This document shows, piece after piece, positions 35,068 to 44,223 of a stretch of DNA of 64,000 bases (its first letter is position 1; each line of letters opens with the position of its first letter). The stretch is from CBDBJK01 sp965206395 (lineage in GTDB: Bacteria > Chloroflexota > Dehalococcoidia > Lucifugimonadales > CATOSD01): NCBI GenBank assembly GCA_965206395.1, contig CBDBJK010000033.1:62001-126000 (forward strand), in the 5' to 3' direction. The position numbers and the translations under genes were made by a program. The notes beneath the pieces are model-generated. The model had not been told where the DNA came from and did not search any database. It worked only from the letters and a program-made list of their open reading frames with translations.

Positions 35068-36024
35068 TCAGGATAGACCTTCCACTGCTGACTTTAGTCC
35101 GGGGATGATTTCCTGGACGATGGTTTCGATGTGGCGTTTTCTGTCTTCTGCCGGACATGAGACGCTAAAGACGATATGCCTGGCCCCGGCGTCCACGTAC
35201 TCCTTCAATCGGCTTACACACGCATCTACAGGGCCGATGATACAGTATCGCTTCACCACTTCGAGAAAGTCGCCCTGGGATGAATATCTACCGAGAGCTT
35301 TTGCGGCGATAGTAGCGGCTTCTTCGACTGTCGGGTAGATTGATATAAAAGGATAGTACGCCCACTGAAAGCCGGAAATGTCTCTATCTATTTCCTTTGC
35401 GAACCCTGTTATCTTTTCGACGCTCTCGCGGTACTGTTCAGGGCTGTAGAAGTAAGGATACCATCCATCGCAATAGAGTGCTGCTCGCTTCATCGCCGCG
35501 TCGCGTCGCCCGGCGACCCATATCGGTGGGTGCGGCTTCTGGTTGGGATGTGGATTGATGGTCACTTCGTTAAGCTCGAAGTGGCGTCCTTGATAACTCA
35601 CATGCTCCTCAGTCCAGAGGCGGCGCAGAACGTCAAGGCACTCGTTAGTGCGGCGTCCTCGCTGCTTGACGTTCAGCCCCGCCGCCTCGAACTCCACAGG
35701 AAACTCGCCGCCTACGCCTATGCCAAGAGTCAGCCGTCCATTTGACGCGATGTCCAGCGTTGCCGTCAGCTTGGCAAGCACGGTTGGATGGTAGAATGGC
35801 ACAAGCAGCACTGACGACACCAATCGTATGCGCTCCGTGGCCCCGGCTGCGACAGCGAGCACTGGTAATGAAACGGAGGTGGCGCTTGGTGGATTGCCCC
35901 GCATGTAGTGCTCCCCTGACGACACGTACTCGAAGCCCAACTCTTCGAGCCACCGAGCCTGAGATGCCGTCTCTCCGTCACCGCCTATCATGCCGGAACC
36001 GAAGTGCAAGTCATATGTTGTCAT
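35068..36024 (-). CDS. Luciferase-like (LLM) flavin-dependent monooxygenase
   Basis: A 318-aa TIM-barrel enzyme of the bacterial-luciferase-like superfamily (F420- or FMN-dependent). It has RIRLVSSVLLVPFYHPTVLA, the typical strand LGIGVGG, QGRHFELNEVTINPHPNQKPHPPIWV and a C-terminal CVSRLKEYVDAGARHIVF. These enzymes oxidise or desulfonate small organics; the cofactor and substrate are not readable. Such genes are strongly expanded in SAR202-type Chloroflexota. AGAGGA lies before the ATG. An IS1182 copy stands about 110 bp upstream. Confidence 0.88.
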   Translation of the reverse strand: MTTYDLHFGSGMIGGDGETASQARWLEELGFEYVSSGEHYMRGNPPSATSVSLPVLAVAAGATERIRLVSSVLLVPFYHPTVLAKLTATLDIASNGRLTLGIGVGGEFPVEFEAAGLNVKQRGRRTNECLDVLRRLWTEEHVSYQGRHFELNEVTINPHPNQKPHPPIWVAGRRDAAMKRAALYCDGWYPYFYSPEQYRESVEKITGFAKEIDRDISGFQWAYYPFISIYPTVEEAATIAAKALGRYSSQGDFLEVVKRYCIIGPVDACVSRLKEYVDAGARHIVFSVSCPAEDRKRHIETIVQEIIPGLKSAVEGLS

Positions 36025-36131
36025 CGTTTTCCTCTACCAGAACTAATCCTGTCAGAAAGGGGCCTGGTCAGCCCATGAATGTTCGGAGCAAACAATGCGC
36101 GGGCATATCGTCCGCGATTAGCTGAACACTA

Positions 36132-37842
36132 AGAGCCTGTCTCAGAGAGGTTGAATGACGTAGTGCCTCCGCATGGATTCGACTAACGAACCATGCGGAG
36201 GCACTAAGGGCGTAGTGAAGCGGTGAGAGTAAGGATCGTTCTCGAGACCTGGGTAACGGTCAGAAAGAGGGGCAAGGCTCCAGACCGTAGGGTAATTCAG
36301 CAGAGGCGCGGGATCGGGAGTTCCATACCTTCCAGAGGGTGCGCAAGTTGAATGCTGTGGCCAACGCCGTCCATTCGGCCGACACGTTGGCAAGGCCGCG
36401 CAACAGGAACCTCCGCGCTCCCTGTTGTTCCTTGATGATTCCGAAGACCGGTTCGACTAACTGCTTTCTCAACTTGTACACCCTCTTGGCTTCCTCCGTC
36501 TCCATCCAGGCACGATGTCGGCGCGATACTGCATCGTAAGGCCCCAGTTCCAAGGCGCGTCCCTTGCGGCGATTCTTGGTACAGACTCCGAGGGCTGGAC
36601 ACTCCTTACAGACTAACCGAGAGGCCCGGTATATCCGTACCCACTCCCCTCTCTTACGACTGTTTCGAAGGAAGGGCAGGGTTTGTCCCCTAGGGCAGTA
36701 GTAGCAGTCGTTGTCCTCGTCGTAGGTGAACTGGTCCTTGTGGTACGGGTCCACCTTAATGGACCGCTGTTTCGGATCGGGCATCACCACCTGCTGGCCT
36801 CTCCGGGCGCATTCTTCCAGGTGCCTGCCGCCGAAGTAACCCGCGTCGGCCAGGGTCGTCGGAACCCTTACCCCCGTAACCTCCTCGGCCTGTTCCACCA
36901 TCGGGGTCAGACGGGCAAGGTCATTGACTTCATCCACCACGTCCACGGCGGTGATCATCATGCCGGTTACTCCCTCGCCGGTGGCCAGAGGGGAGACCAT
37001 GGCTTGGGCGTTGTAGCTGAGAACAAACCCCTGAGCAGTCTTCATCGACCTAGCGTCTCTATCGGTCAGATTGATGCGACGGGGGTGCTTGTGCTGACTG
37101 CGACTGGGAAGCTCCCGGCTTGGCAGTTCCTCCATTGCTTGCCTCACCCGCTGCCGCAACGTCTTGCGGTCGGACAACTTCTCTGGAAGATGAACTGGAT
37201 CGCCGTCTTCGCCCCCTTCGTTCTGGGCCTCCAAGTCGGCAATGGATTTCTCCACCCTAGCCAGCAATTGGTGCAACTGCTCTCCGGTGTAGGTCCATCT
37301 CGCCGCCGCGTTGGCGGCCATCTTCGTTCCGTCCACCGCCTGCATCGCCAGGTCCACCAACTCCAGGGACACCGCCGTCCGAACCGTGCGCTTGAACAGC
37401 TCTCTCATGCCTTGACGGTGCCCCTGGTAGAATCGCCACAGGGTGTTGTGGTCGGGATGCTGCCACCCGGTCAACCACAGGTACGGAATCTGGTCCCGGC
37501 AGGCCGCCTCCAACTTCCGGCACGACCGCACGTTGGTCATGAAGCCGTACAGCCACACGCTCAACAGCGCCCGCGGATGGTAGGCGGGCGCTCCTAGCGG
37601 GTCTCCTTCTATCCCTACGCCCATCTTCGCCCAGGCCGCCCTATCCAACGCATCCACAAACTCGGCCACGAATCGGGCCGGATGGTCCAACGGCAGCAGT
37701 TCGTCAAGGGTGGGCGGCAACAGCCACATTTGCTCCCGGTCCATGTCTCGAAGCGGCATCTCAATCTCTCCCCAATTGATGTCGCTTCGAAGGTACACCT
37801 AACCCGGTTCCATTGCCAGTTCCGACTTCTGAGACAGGCTCT
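36132..37842 (-). mobile_element. IS1182-family insertion sequence (complete)
   Basis: Perfect 15-bp terminal inverted repeats AGAGCCTGTCTCAGA (36132-36146) and TCTGAGACAGGCTCT (37828-37842) bound a 1,711-bp element with one intact transposase. I see no clear target duplication. It marks the left boundary of the G+C-rich heme block. Confidence 0.92.
36260..37759 (-). CDS. IS1182-family transposase
   Basis: A DDE transposase of 499 aa. The N-terminal DUF772-type region (PARFVAEFVDALDRAAW, GAPAYHPRALLSVWLYGF) contains LVDLAMQAVDGTKMAANAA with the first catalytic Asp. The middle has TTLADAGYFGGRHLEEC with the second, and the C-terminal VYKLRKQLVEPVFGIIKEQQ holds the Glu. The start at 37759 is preceded by GGGGAGAG and begins MPLRDMDREQMWLLPP, the usual family start. 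The frame appears intact, so the element may be active. Confidence 0.92.
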   Translation of the reverse strand: MPLRDMDREQMWLLPPTLDELLPLDHPARFVAEFVDALDRAAWAKMGVGIEGDPLGAPAYHPRALLSVWLYGFMTNVRSCRKLEAACRDQIPYLWLTGWQHPDHNTLWRFYQGHRQGMRELFKRTVRTAVSLELVDLAMQAVDGTKMAANAAARWTYTGEQLHQLLARVEKSIADLEAQNEGGEDGDPVHLPEKLSDRKTLRQRVRQAMEELPSRELPSRSQHKHPRRINLTDRDARSMKTAQGFVLSYNAQAMVSPLATGEGVTGMMITAVDVVDEVNDLARLTPMVEQAEEVTGVRVPTTLADAGYFGGRHLEECARRGQQVVMPDPKQRSIKVDPYHKDQFTYDEDNDCYYCPRGQTLPFLRNSRKRGEWVRIYRASRLVCKECPALGVCTKNRRKGRALELGPYDAVSRRHRAWMETEEAKRVYKLRKQLVEPVFGIIKEQQGARRFLLRGLANVSAEWTALATAFNLRTLWKVWNSRSRASAELPYGLEPCPSF

Positions 37843-37993
37843 ACGTCAGCGATGGCCTCCCCCTGCACAGCCATGTGTGCGGTTTTTCCTGTTCTGTGCG
37901 TCCGTGAGGTATGTTGCCAGGCCGCTTCTGCCGCCTCGCCCGCGAAGGGCCGCGACCACGCCTTTCTTTCTACTGATAGAGCGGCCCGGACCG

Positions 37994-38341
37994 TTATCGG
38001 GCGCTCTGGGTTAAGTCAAAGCCGTTGCCTTCGGGGTCCACCAGATGGGCCAGGATGATGCCCTCCCCGGCGCGTTCCTCGGGGTCCCGGATGATCCTCC
38101 CGCCGCCGTAGCTCACCTCTTCGCACGCCTCGGCGATATCGGCGACGGTGAATCCCAGACCAGTGGAGCGGTACTCACCATTGCCCCCACCGTGGAGAGC
38201 CACCACCGTGTCGTCGTGGCCCAACTCGGCCCAATTCCCCTCATGCAGCCTCAGCTCAAGGCCGATGACGTCTCTGTAGAACGCTATGGCTCGGTCCATC
38301 TCCTTCACCATCAGCATAAAGACCACTTTCTGGACATCCAC
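37994..38341 (-). CDS. VOC-family (glyoxalase-like) protein
   Basis: A 115-aa vicinal-oxygen-chelate protein with the two beta-alpha-beta-beta-beta halves: VFMLMVKEMDRAIAFYRDVI, GLELRLHEGNWAEL and ILAHLVDPEGNGFDLTQ. I chose GTG 38341 because GAGGAGG lies six bases upstream and the protein then starts at the fold; a longer frame upstream is not homologous. It is the last gene of the heme cluster before the IS1182. Role in the cluster is unknown; VOC proteins include resistance proteins and dioxygenases. Confidence 0.8.
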   Translation of the reverse strand: MDVQKVVFMLMVKEMDRAIAFYRDVIGLELRLHEGNWAELGHDDTVVALHGGGNGEYRSTGLGFTVADIAEACEEVSYGGGRIIRDPEERAGEGIILAHLVDPEGNGFDLTQSAR

Positions 38342-38507
38342 CTTGCGCCTCCTCGTTGATAGGCTGTTGCACACCGCGGGACCCGTTTCTACCACCCGCG
38401 AGTATCGAATCTTCCGTTGCCATTGCCTCGCACCCATGGACAGCCCCGCCAACGCCAACCTCTCGGTGCTGGGGGCGCAGAGCGTCGAGTCGGGGTGGGA
38501 GAGGGAG

Positions 38508-39338
38508 CTACACGTCGTCGCCGAGGTCGTGGTCTGGGTGGTTCACGGCGCCGGCCTTCCAGTAGCCTTGCGTGCGGAGCATGGCGCGGTCGAGGCCGCG
38601 GTCATACAGGAAGTACGCCCGTATCTCCCGCATGATGGACGCCTCGCAGCTGACCCAGACGCAGCCTTTGCCCTGGGGCAACTCTGCCTCGCGCATCGCG
38701 GCGGCAAGCGCTCGCCCTGGCATCTCTCCCGCCCGGCGGTGGAGCCACCGTATCTGCAGCCTGGCCGCCGACTCCAACTCCAGCTCCTCGTCCGCGTCCC
38801 GCACTTCCGCCAGGACGTAGGCGCGTATGGAGGACGGCAGCGCTTCGAGGAGGGTGGCTATGGCGGGCAACGCAGCCTCGTCCCCACCGATGAGGTACCA
38901 GTCGGCGTCCACGTCAGGGAAGTAAGTACCCCCTGGGCGTCCGCTGATAACAGCGACGTCGCCCTCCTTCAGGCCCATGGCCCATACTGGGCCGGGGCCC
39001 TCGTCGTGGAGAGCGATGTCTATGTCCAGCTCCTCCGTCTCAGGGTTCCACAGGCGCGGCGTGTACGCGCGGCTAGCCGGCCGCGGCCTGTCCTCCGGAA
39101 AAGCGTTGCCTTCCGGCCCCATGACGGGTAGGAGGAGCTCCCCGGTCTCACTGTCTGGCATGAAAACGCGTATATGCTCGGCGGGGCCTTTAGACTCGAA
39201 TCCCGCCATCTGTTCGCCGCCAAAGGTTATCCGCACCATACGGGGCGTGAGCCGCGTGAGGCGCCGCACCTCGACGACGCGGGGCGGCGGGCGCTTGAAC
39301 AGGACTGAGGCTGAGCTTGTGGGAATCGAGGATGTCAT
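38508..39338 (-). CDS. Siderophore-interacting-protein-type flavin reductase (ViuB/SIP-like)
   Basis: A 276-aa FAD-binding ferredoxin-reductase-like protein. The N-terminal FAD domain has RLTPRMVRITFGG and SRAYTPRLWNPETEELDID. The C-terminal domain has WYLIGGDEAALPAIATLLEA and VSCEASIMREIRAYF, both typical of SIP/ViuB. Family members reduce Fe3+-siderophores with NAD(P)H. Here the neighbour is an MhuD-like heme monooxygenase, so I infer it may supply electrons for heme breakdown or handle the released iron. AAGGAG precedes ATG 39338. Confidence 0.88.
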   Translation of the reverse strand: MTSSIPTSSASVLFKRPPPRVVEVRRLTRLTPRMVRITFGGEQMAGFESKGPAEHIRVFMPDSETGELLLPVMGPEGNAFPEDRPRPASRAYTPRLWNPETEELDIDIALHDEGPGPVWAMGLKEGDVAVISGRPGGTYFPDVDADWYLIGGDEAALPAIATLLEALPSSIRAYVLAEVRDADEELELESAARLQIRWLHRRAGEMPGRALAAAMREAELPQGKGCVWVSCEASIMREIRAYFLYDRGLDRAMLRTQGYWKAGAVNHPDHDLGDDV

Positions 39339-39381
39339 GTTTCGTTCTCCTTCTTGTTCTGCGTGTGTGTCTTGCGCGCTA

Positions 39382-39711
39382 TCAGACCACTTCCTTCGCC
39401 GCTCCGGCGTCAGGCCACTCGACCACCTCGAACGAGAGCAGCGTGGCGTGCGTGGCGACAGGCCCATCTTTTTCTCTCCTGGCGTGGCCCTTGCGGAACT
39501 CGTCGCTGCTCACCCAGTGCTGGAAGTCCTCTTCGGATCGCCATCGGGTGTAGACGAAATAGCGGTCTTCGCCCTCCACCGGCCGGAGCAGGTCAAAGCC
39601 CTCAAAGCCTTCCATGCGCTCCACCTCGCGACCGTGGCTGCCGAACCGCGCCTCCAACTCCTCACCCCTGCCCTCCAGAGCAGTTATGGCATTGATCTTT
39701 ACGACACTCAT
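39382..39711 (-). CDS. mhuD: Heme-degrading monooxygenase (MhuD/IsdG-like)
   Basis: A 109-aa dimeric ferredoxin-like ABM-fold protein, strikingly like Mycobacterium tuberculosis MhuD from the first residues (VVKINAI) through GFxGFxLLRPVxGExRYFV to PVATxAxLLxFEVV. The catalytic Asn7, Trp66 and the heme-ligand His (here His76) are present. Such enzymes open the heme ring in the cytoplasm and release iron. It lies directly after a heme/corrinoid-type ABC importer and before a flavin reductase, with gaps of about 35-45 bp. The name is by similarity recalled from the family, not by database search. Confidence 0.85.
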   Translation of the reverse strand: MSVVKINAITALEGRGEELEARFGSHGREVERMEGFEGFDLLRPVEGEDRYFVYTRWRSEEDFQHWVSSDEFRKGHARREKDGPVATHATLLSFEVVEWPDAGAAKEVV

Positions 39712-39745
39712 ATCTGGCGCCTCCTTAGTTTTTCAAACTCGATGC

Positions 39746-40561
39746 CTATGATCTCTCCACGGCGGGAATGCCCGCTGCCTCTCCTTCGTACGACGTCAGT
39801 ACGACCGGCTTGTCCGTCTGGGGATGCGGTATTACAATGACGTGCTGATTGAACACCGCGGACAGGAGGTCCGAGCGCAGCGCCTCCTCCGGCCTGCCGA
39901 CTTCAACAACTTTGCCCTCTGACATGATCATGACCCTGTCCGCGTAGGCGCCGGCCAGATTCAAGTCATGGAGCACCGCGAGAACGGCCCGCCCATCGTT
40001 TGCGAGCTGCCTGCACAGCGACATGACCAACTGCTGATGGCCGATATCCAGGGCGGTTGTGGGCTCATCCAACAAGACGACCGGCGTGTCCTGGGCGAGG
40101 ACACGGGCAATCGAGACGCGCCGCTGCTCGCCTCCCGAAAGGGTCGGATAGAGGCGATCGGCCAAGTGCAGCACCTGGGTACTCCGCATAGCGCCTTCCG
40201 CCAGTGCATAGTCGGTCTCGGTGGGGGACCTCCAGCGCGGCATGTGCGGATGCCGCCCCATCAGCGCCACCTCACGCGCGGTGAACGGGAAGCGAAGGAA
40301 GGTGTGCTGACTGAGCATCGACCGCAGACGGGCAAGGGCGGCGGGCTTGGTGGCGCGAACCGTGCGGCCGCACACCTCAACCTCGCCTTCCAAGGGCGAG
40401 AGGTCGCCGGCCAGAAGCGCGCAGAGGGTCGACTTGCCGGCGCCGTTCGGACCTACGATCGCCAGCATCTCGCCGGGGTGGAGGTCCACATCGACCTTGC
40501 TCAACAGCACTTTGTCCTGCACGGCGTAGCTAATGCGATTCGCCCTCAGAGCAGGTGTCAT
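39746..40561 (-). CDS. hmuV: ABC transporter ATPase, heme/iron-complex type (HmuV-like)
   Basis: Cytoplasmic ATPase of the importer. Walker A GPNGAGKST, Q-loop MLSQHTFL, signature LSGGEQRR, Walker B VVLLDEPTTALD and the switch His in AVLHDLNLAGAYADR are all visible. The start at 40561 overlaps the permease stop by ATGA, so I reject the longer in-frame extension upstream. Length about 271 aa fits HmuV/FecE/BtuD. Substrate heme is inferred from the neighbouring MhuD-like enzyme. Confidence 0.92.
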   Translation of the reverse strand: MTPALRANRISYAVQDKVLLSKVDVDLHPGEMLAIVGPNGAGKSTLCALLAGDLSPLEGEVEVCGRTVRATKPAALARLRSMLSQHTFLRFPFTAREVALMGRHPHMPRWRSPTETDYALAEGAMRSTQVLHLADRLYPTLSGGEQRRVSIARVLAQDTPVVLLDEPTTALDIGHQQLVMSLCRQLANDGRAVLAVLHDLNLAGAYADRVMIMSEGKVVEVGRPEEALRSDLLSAVFNQHVIVIPHPQTDKPVVLTSYEGEAAGIPAVERS

Positions 40562-41664
40562 GCTATGCCTCCCCAATTCGAGCGCGTCCGGTGGACAAGC
40601 CACAGGAAGAAGGGGCCGCCCACCATTGCAGTGACGACTCCGAGAGGCAATTCCGCGGGGACCACGACGGTCCGGGCCAGTAGGTCGGCCAGGAGCAGCG
40701 CCGTGGCCCCGCCAAGGATGCTGGCGGGCAGGAGGAAGCGGTGATCCGGCCCAACGATGAGCCTGATGACGTGGGGCACGACCAGCCCCACGAACCCGAT
40801 GATGCCCGCCACCGAAACGGCCGCCCCGGTGACAAGAGCGCTCAGGCCGATTACGCTCAAGCGCACGCGCTCCGTTGCCACGCCCAAGTGGCGGGCCTCT
40901 CGATCGCCAAGAGTCAGGAGGTTCAGCGAGCGGGCCCAGAACGGCAGGACCACCAGGCCCACCAGGAAGAAGGGCGTGACTGAGCTGACCACGGGCCATG
41001 TAGCTCCACCCACGCTGCCCAGCGTCCAGAACGTGATGCTGCGAAGCTGGTCATCGTCTGCAATGAACGTGAGCATACCTGTAGCCGCGCCCGCAGTCGC
41101 ATTCACGGCAATCCCGGAAAGAATCAGCGTTGTCACCTCAGTCTGGCCGTACGTCCTCGCGACCAGGTAGACGACGACGGTGGCGATAAAACTGCAGACG
41201 AACGCCAACACCGCAATGCTGGCTGCGCCGAATAAGGTGAAACCGAGGACGATTGCCGCCACGGCGCCGACGGCCGCCCCACTGGACACGCCGATAATGC
41301 CAGGTTCGGCGAGGGGATTCCGGAAGACGCCCTGCAACGAAGCCCCCGCAACGCCCAAGCTCCCACCGACCAGGATGCCCAGGACAATGCGAGGCAGGCG
41401 TATGTTCCATAGGATCGCATCGGTTCGCGGCTCGAAGGAGACGCCTATCTCGATCCCTACGTGGCTGAGCAGAATTGCGAGCGCCTGCGCCGGTGGAATC
41501 TCTACAGCTCCCATGCCCACGTTCGCGAACAGCGCGACTAAAAAGAGCGCCAGCATGACCCCCAGTAGCGTGGAGGCGGTGAGCCTGGGCCTATACGTGC
41601 GCCGGCCTGCCGCCCGCCGGAGCACCCGCAGTGGCGTCATCACTCTTGCTCCAATCATCGCCAT
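40558..41664 (-). CDS. hmuU: ABC transporter permease, FecCD family (HmuU-like)
   Basis: A polytopic inner-membrane permease (368 aa, about ten membrane segments) of the FecCD family. Hallmarks: LLGVMLALFLVALFANVGMG, NIRLPRIVLGILVGGSLGVAG, a LQGVFRNPLAEPGIIGVSSG segment, and the C-terminal GFVGLVVPHVIRLIVGPDHR with the ATPase-contact loop. It overlaps both neighbours (TGATG with the binding protein, ATGA with the ATPase), a tightly coupled operon. Confidence 0.93.
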   Translation of the reverse strand: MAMIGARVMTPLRVLRRAAGRRTYRPRLTASTLLGVMLALFLVALFANVGMGAVEIPPAQALAILLSHVGIEIGVSFEPRTDAILWNIRLPRIVLGILVGGSLGVAGASLQGVFRNPLAEPGIIGVSSGAAVGAVAAIVLGFTLFGAASIAVLAFVCSFIATVVVYLVARTYGQTEVTTLILSGIAVNATAGAATGMLTFIADDDQLRSITFWTLGSVGGATWPVVSSVTPFFLVGLVVLPFWARSLNLLTLGDREARHLGVATERVRLSVIGLSALVTGAAVSVAGIIGFVGLVVPHVIRLIVGPDHRFLLPASILGGATALLLADLLARTVVVPAELPLGVVTAMVGGPFFLWLVHRTRSNWGGIA

Positions 41665-42719
41665 CACTGGGCAGGCGCTAGGTCCGGATGGAATGCCTGC
41701 AACAGTTCCATGAGCAAGTCACCCATGCGCGGGCCGCCACCGCCGAAGTACTGGTCATCGAAGTCGAGGATGCATCCTTCTTGTGCGGCGGTGGTCCCTC
41801 CCACTCCGGGGATGGTCACGATTCCTTCAAGCCCGCCGACCGACTCGAGTCCCCTGGCGAGCACGAGGATGCAATCGGGGTCCGCTGCGGCGAGGGACTC
41901 GGCGGTCAGCGGTATGACTTCCGCCTTTACCCCCAGGGCCGCCCCGCCGCTGACCGCTCCGCTGGCCTCGAATAACTCGTGGCTCAGGTGCCCCTCTCCG
42001 CCCAGGAAGAGCGTGTCCAGCCCGCGCATGTAGAGGAATACGGCCGTTGGCCGTTCCTCCGCCTGAGCCGAAAGCACCCTGACTTCGCTAACCTGGGTTT
42101 CGAGTTCTGTTGCGAGCGCCTCTCCTCTAGCGGGGACTCCCAGCGCTTGTGCGATCCTACGGATCTTCCGCGCCCCCCCGTCGACGGTGGTTACCGATTC
42201 GAGGATCACCACAGGCACGCCCGTAGCGCGGATCTGTTCGATGACTTCCGGTGGGCCTGCGTTGGTGTTTCCTATGACCACGGTGGGATCCATCGAGAGG
42301 ACGCCTTCGGCGCTAAGCCTCCTCTGGTAGCCGACCTGAGGGAGATTCGTAACCTCTGCGGGGTAGGTCGCGCTGGTATCGACTGCGACGACGTTCTCTC
42401 CAAGCCCAAGAGCGAAGACCACCTCGGTAAAGTCGCCATTTATAACCACGATCCGGCTGATGTCCGTCACGGTGACCTGCTTGCCCAAAACGTCGGTGAT
42501 CTGCGCCGGCAACTGCGTAGCCAGTGGGTCTGGAGTCGCGGTGGGCGTCGAAGTTGGCATTGGGGTTGCCGACGGCGGTGCCGTTGCCGTTGAGGGTGGT
42601 GTCGTTGCCGTTGGCCTCGGAGTTGATGTCGCCGACTCGCCGCTACACCCGCCCAGCATGACCACGACAACAAGCGCGATAGTGACCACAATAGATTTCA
42701 TGGGTAATGCTTTTCTCAT
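41664..42719 (-). CDS. hmuT: Heme/iron-complex substrate-binding lipoprotein (HmuT-like)
   Basis: An exported solute-binding protein of the Peripla_BP_2 class (FepB/BtuF/HmuT). It begins with a lipoprotein signal (IVVTIALVVVVMLGGC), then a Thr/Pro/Ala-rich spacer, then the binding fold: NGDFTEVVFALGLGENVVAVD, PQVGYQRRLSAEGVLSMDPTVVIG and VTIPGVGGTTAAQEG. I chose ATG 42719, which has AAGGAG six bases upstream; a start at 42740 places the site inside the gene. It is the first intact gene of the heme operon. Confidence 0.9.
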   Translation of the reverse strand: MRKALPMKSIVVTIALVVVVMLGGCSGESATSTPRPTATTPPSTATAPPSATPMPTSTPTATPDPLATQLPAQITDVLGKQVTVTDISRIVVINGDFTEVVFALGLGENVVAVDTSATYPAEVTNLPQVGYQRRLSAEGVLSMDPTVVIGNTNAGPPEVIEQIRATGVPVVILESVTTVDGGARKIRRIAQALGVPARGEALATELETQVSEVRVLSAQAEERPTAVFLYMRGLDTLFLGGEGHLSHELFEASGAVSGGAALGVKAEVIPLTAESLAAADPDCILVLARGLESVGGLEGIVTIPGVGGTTAAQEGCILDFDDQYFGGGGPRMGDLLMELLQAFHPDLAPAQ

Positions 42720-42736
42720 CTTGCACTCCTTCTTGC

Positions 42737-43259
42737 TCATTTCGGCACGCGAAGCCGCCTCGAGTATCGGCGGAATACGCGTTGCGCTCTCACAAGGTGG
42801 ATCTGGCTTGTGGAGCCTTCAGGAGGAGGGCGAGCAGCCCAATCCACGATGACTCCTCCAATGTGTAAGGGTAGGTCGAGACGGAAGCTGGCGAGCATGG
42901 CATCGATCTGATTGATTTGCGCAAATGAGATGACCCCGTTGGATGCGAAAACGACAGAGAAGAAAGACTGAACCTGGGCGGTCCACGTCCACCTCTACAA
43001 ACTGAGCGCCATAGAGCAAACTTGACCTGCCCCACGGCCCGAACAAGTTCAGGTTTACCTCGCTCACAAAGAAGAACGCGCTCATGGAAGCCGCGACTTC
43101 GCAAGCAATTCCTACCCCGAGAGCCGCGCTCTCGGGGTACTTCAAGTACGATTTCGGTCGTGGGCTACCACTATGGGTCGCGGCGTCTGTCGGCTTTATC
43201 TGAAGCACTGGTCGTCGGTCTCCCGCTAAGTACAGACTAAGTACAGAAATATGTAGCAC
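42737..43259 (-). pseudogene. Unknown gene upstream of hmuT, apparently frameshifted
   Basis: Two adjoining minus-strand frames look coding. The upstream one ends FFFVSEVNLNLFGPWGRSSL...EVDVDR and the downstream one continues AQVQSFFSVVFASNGVISFA...LHIGGVIVDWAARPP to a stop at 42737, 18 bp before hmuT. They join near 42975 if one base is added or removed. I do not recognise the protein. Its position between the promoter at 43275 and hmuT suggests it was the first gene of the operon. The start is unclear. Confidence 0.35.
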
Positions 43260-43274
43260 CTAAGCTAGTGAGTA

Positions 43275-43303
43275 ATGATATACATAGTTATTAACTATGT
43301 CAA
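43275..43303 (-). promoter_or_regulatory. Promoter with palindromic operator for the heme operon
   Basis: On the minus strand TTGACA (43298-43303), a 17-bp spacer and TATCAT (43275-43280) form a near-consensus sigma-70 promoter. The spacer is filled by a perfect 19-bp palindrome, ACATAGTTA-T-TAACTATGT (43282-43300), which overlaps the -35 box. A 9-1-9 palindrome in this place is what an iron repressor of the Fur or DtxR/IdeR type would use. The exact motif is not one I recognise. Confidence 0.6.
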
Positions 43304-43667
43304 TACTATATTATAAAGGATGTGTAGACAGAGTAATGTAGTCCGTATGCCAAACGTTCTCACTGGCCATGATCCCGCCAGGCTCGGCCGGCGGCTTTCC
43401 GGTTGGCTCTCGACCATTTCTGCACGGCTGGCAGGCCAATGCCACTCGAGGTGAGAAGAGACTTCACGACGTACACGCCGGAGCTCGTGCAGGGGGAGTC
43501 CCGAGCCCAGGACGGTTAGACCCCGAGGGCCATGTACATCGTCAGAACAGAGGCGAGGTGTGGAAACCCCGGCTTGGGTGTGAAGACCACCCCCGGGTCT
43601 TATACGCAACCAGAGGCAGCGTTGTGGAAGCTGAGCCCCCCACCCTCCGTTTCAACTGGCGTGCCCT
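43304..43667. other. Region without a supportable gene
   Basis: Several long but unconvincing frames lie here (Arg/Gly/His-rich, no start signals). I see no RNA or repeat. It is probably decayed sequence at the edge of the heme block. Confidence 0.4.
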
Positions 43668-44014
43668 GAAGTCGAAGCAGCGGCCCTCGACTGGCTATCT
43701 GACCTCGGCTGGCGGATGGACCTCTTGAACGTTGAGCGAGAAGCCGTCGAGGTGCCACCGCGGCCCTCGACTCCGCCATCACCCGCGCCCGCCGACAAAT
43801 CGAACTGGTGCAGGAGTACCGCACGCGGCTCATCGCCGACGTGGTGACGGACAAGCTGGACGTGCGGGAGGCGGCGGCCCAGCTGCCGCAGGAATCCTGC
43901 AAGGAAGCGCCGACAGACGGGGATGGCCCGCTGACGGGCGGCTTGGACGAATACCCCTACGATACCGAGGAATCAATGCATGAGTTGGCAATCGAAAGCG
44001 AGGTGAGAGCATGA
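43668..44014 (+). pseudogene. Type I restriction-modification relics (HsdR-like start, HsdS-like end)
   Basis: Bases 43668-43745 read EVEAAALDWLSDLGWRM, similar to the N-terminus of HsdR. In another frame 43736-44014 reads ALDSAITRARRQIELVQEYR then TRLIADVVTDKLDVREAA, the characteristic C-terminal coiled coil and tail of HsdS specificity subunits. The bulk of both genes is missing. A 13-bp word (GCGGCCCTCGACT) occurs in both pieces. The HsdS assignment is good; the HsdR one is tentative. Confidence 0.6.
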
Positions 44015-44223
44015 CGGACGGGAGCAAGTGCCCGGCGGTCGAAAGTGTGCCCGGCAGAGTTAGCGGGGCCTGGGTTTTCACCGGCACCAGGCTGCCCGTT
44101 TCGAGCCTCTTCGAAACCCTCGAGAGCGGAGCCCCCGTGGAGGAATACCTGGAATATTCAAGGTCTCAAGGAAATTATGTTCGTAGGCAAACGTGCTTCC
44201 TTGGAATTGGTCCTGTCGGCTAA
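44011..44223 (+). pseudogene. DUF433-type antitoxin-like protein, truncated
   Basis: The frame starts with ATG overlapping the HsdS-like stop and reads VPGRVSGAWVFTGTRLPVSS then LFETLESGAPVEEYLE. This matches the first half of DUF433 proteins, DNA-binding antitoxins usually paired with PIN-like (VapC/DUF5615) toxins. After YLEYS the match ends and the next gene begins in another frame, so the second half appears lost. Confidence 0.6.

Noticed and set aside
36683..37597. Plus-strand frame of about 300 codons inside the IS1182 element
   Set aside because: It lies opposite the intact transposase and has Leu/Arg/His-rich shadow composition.
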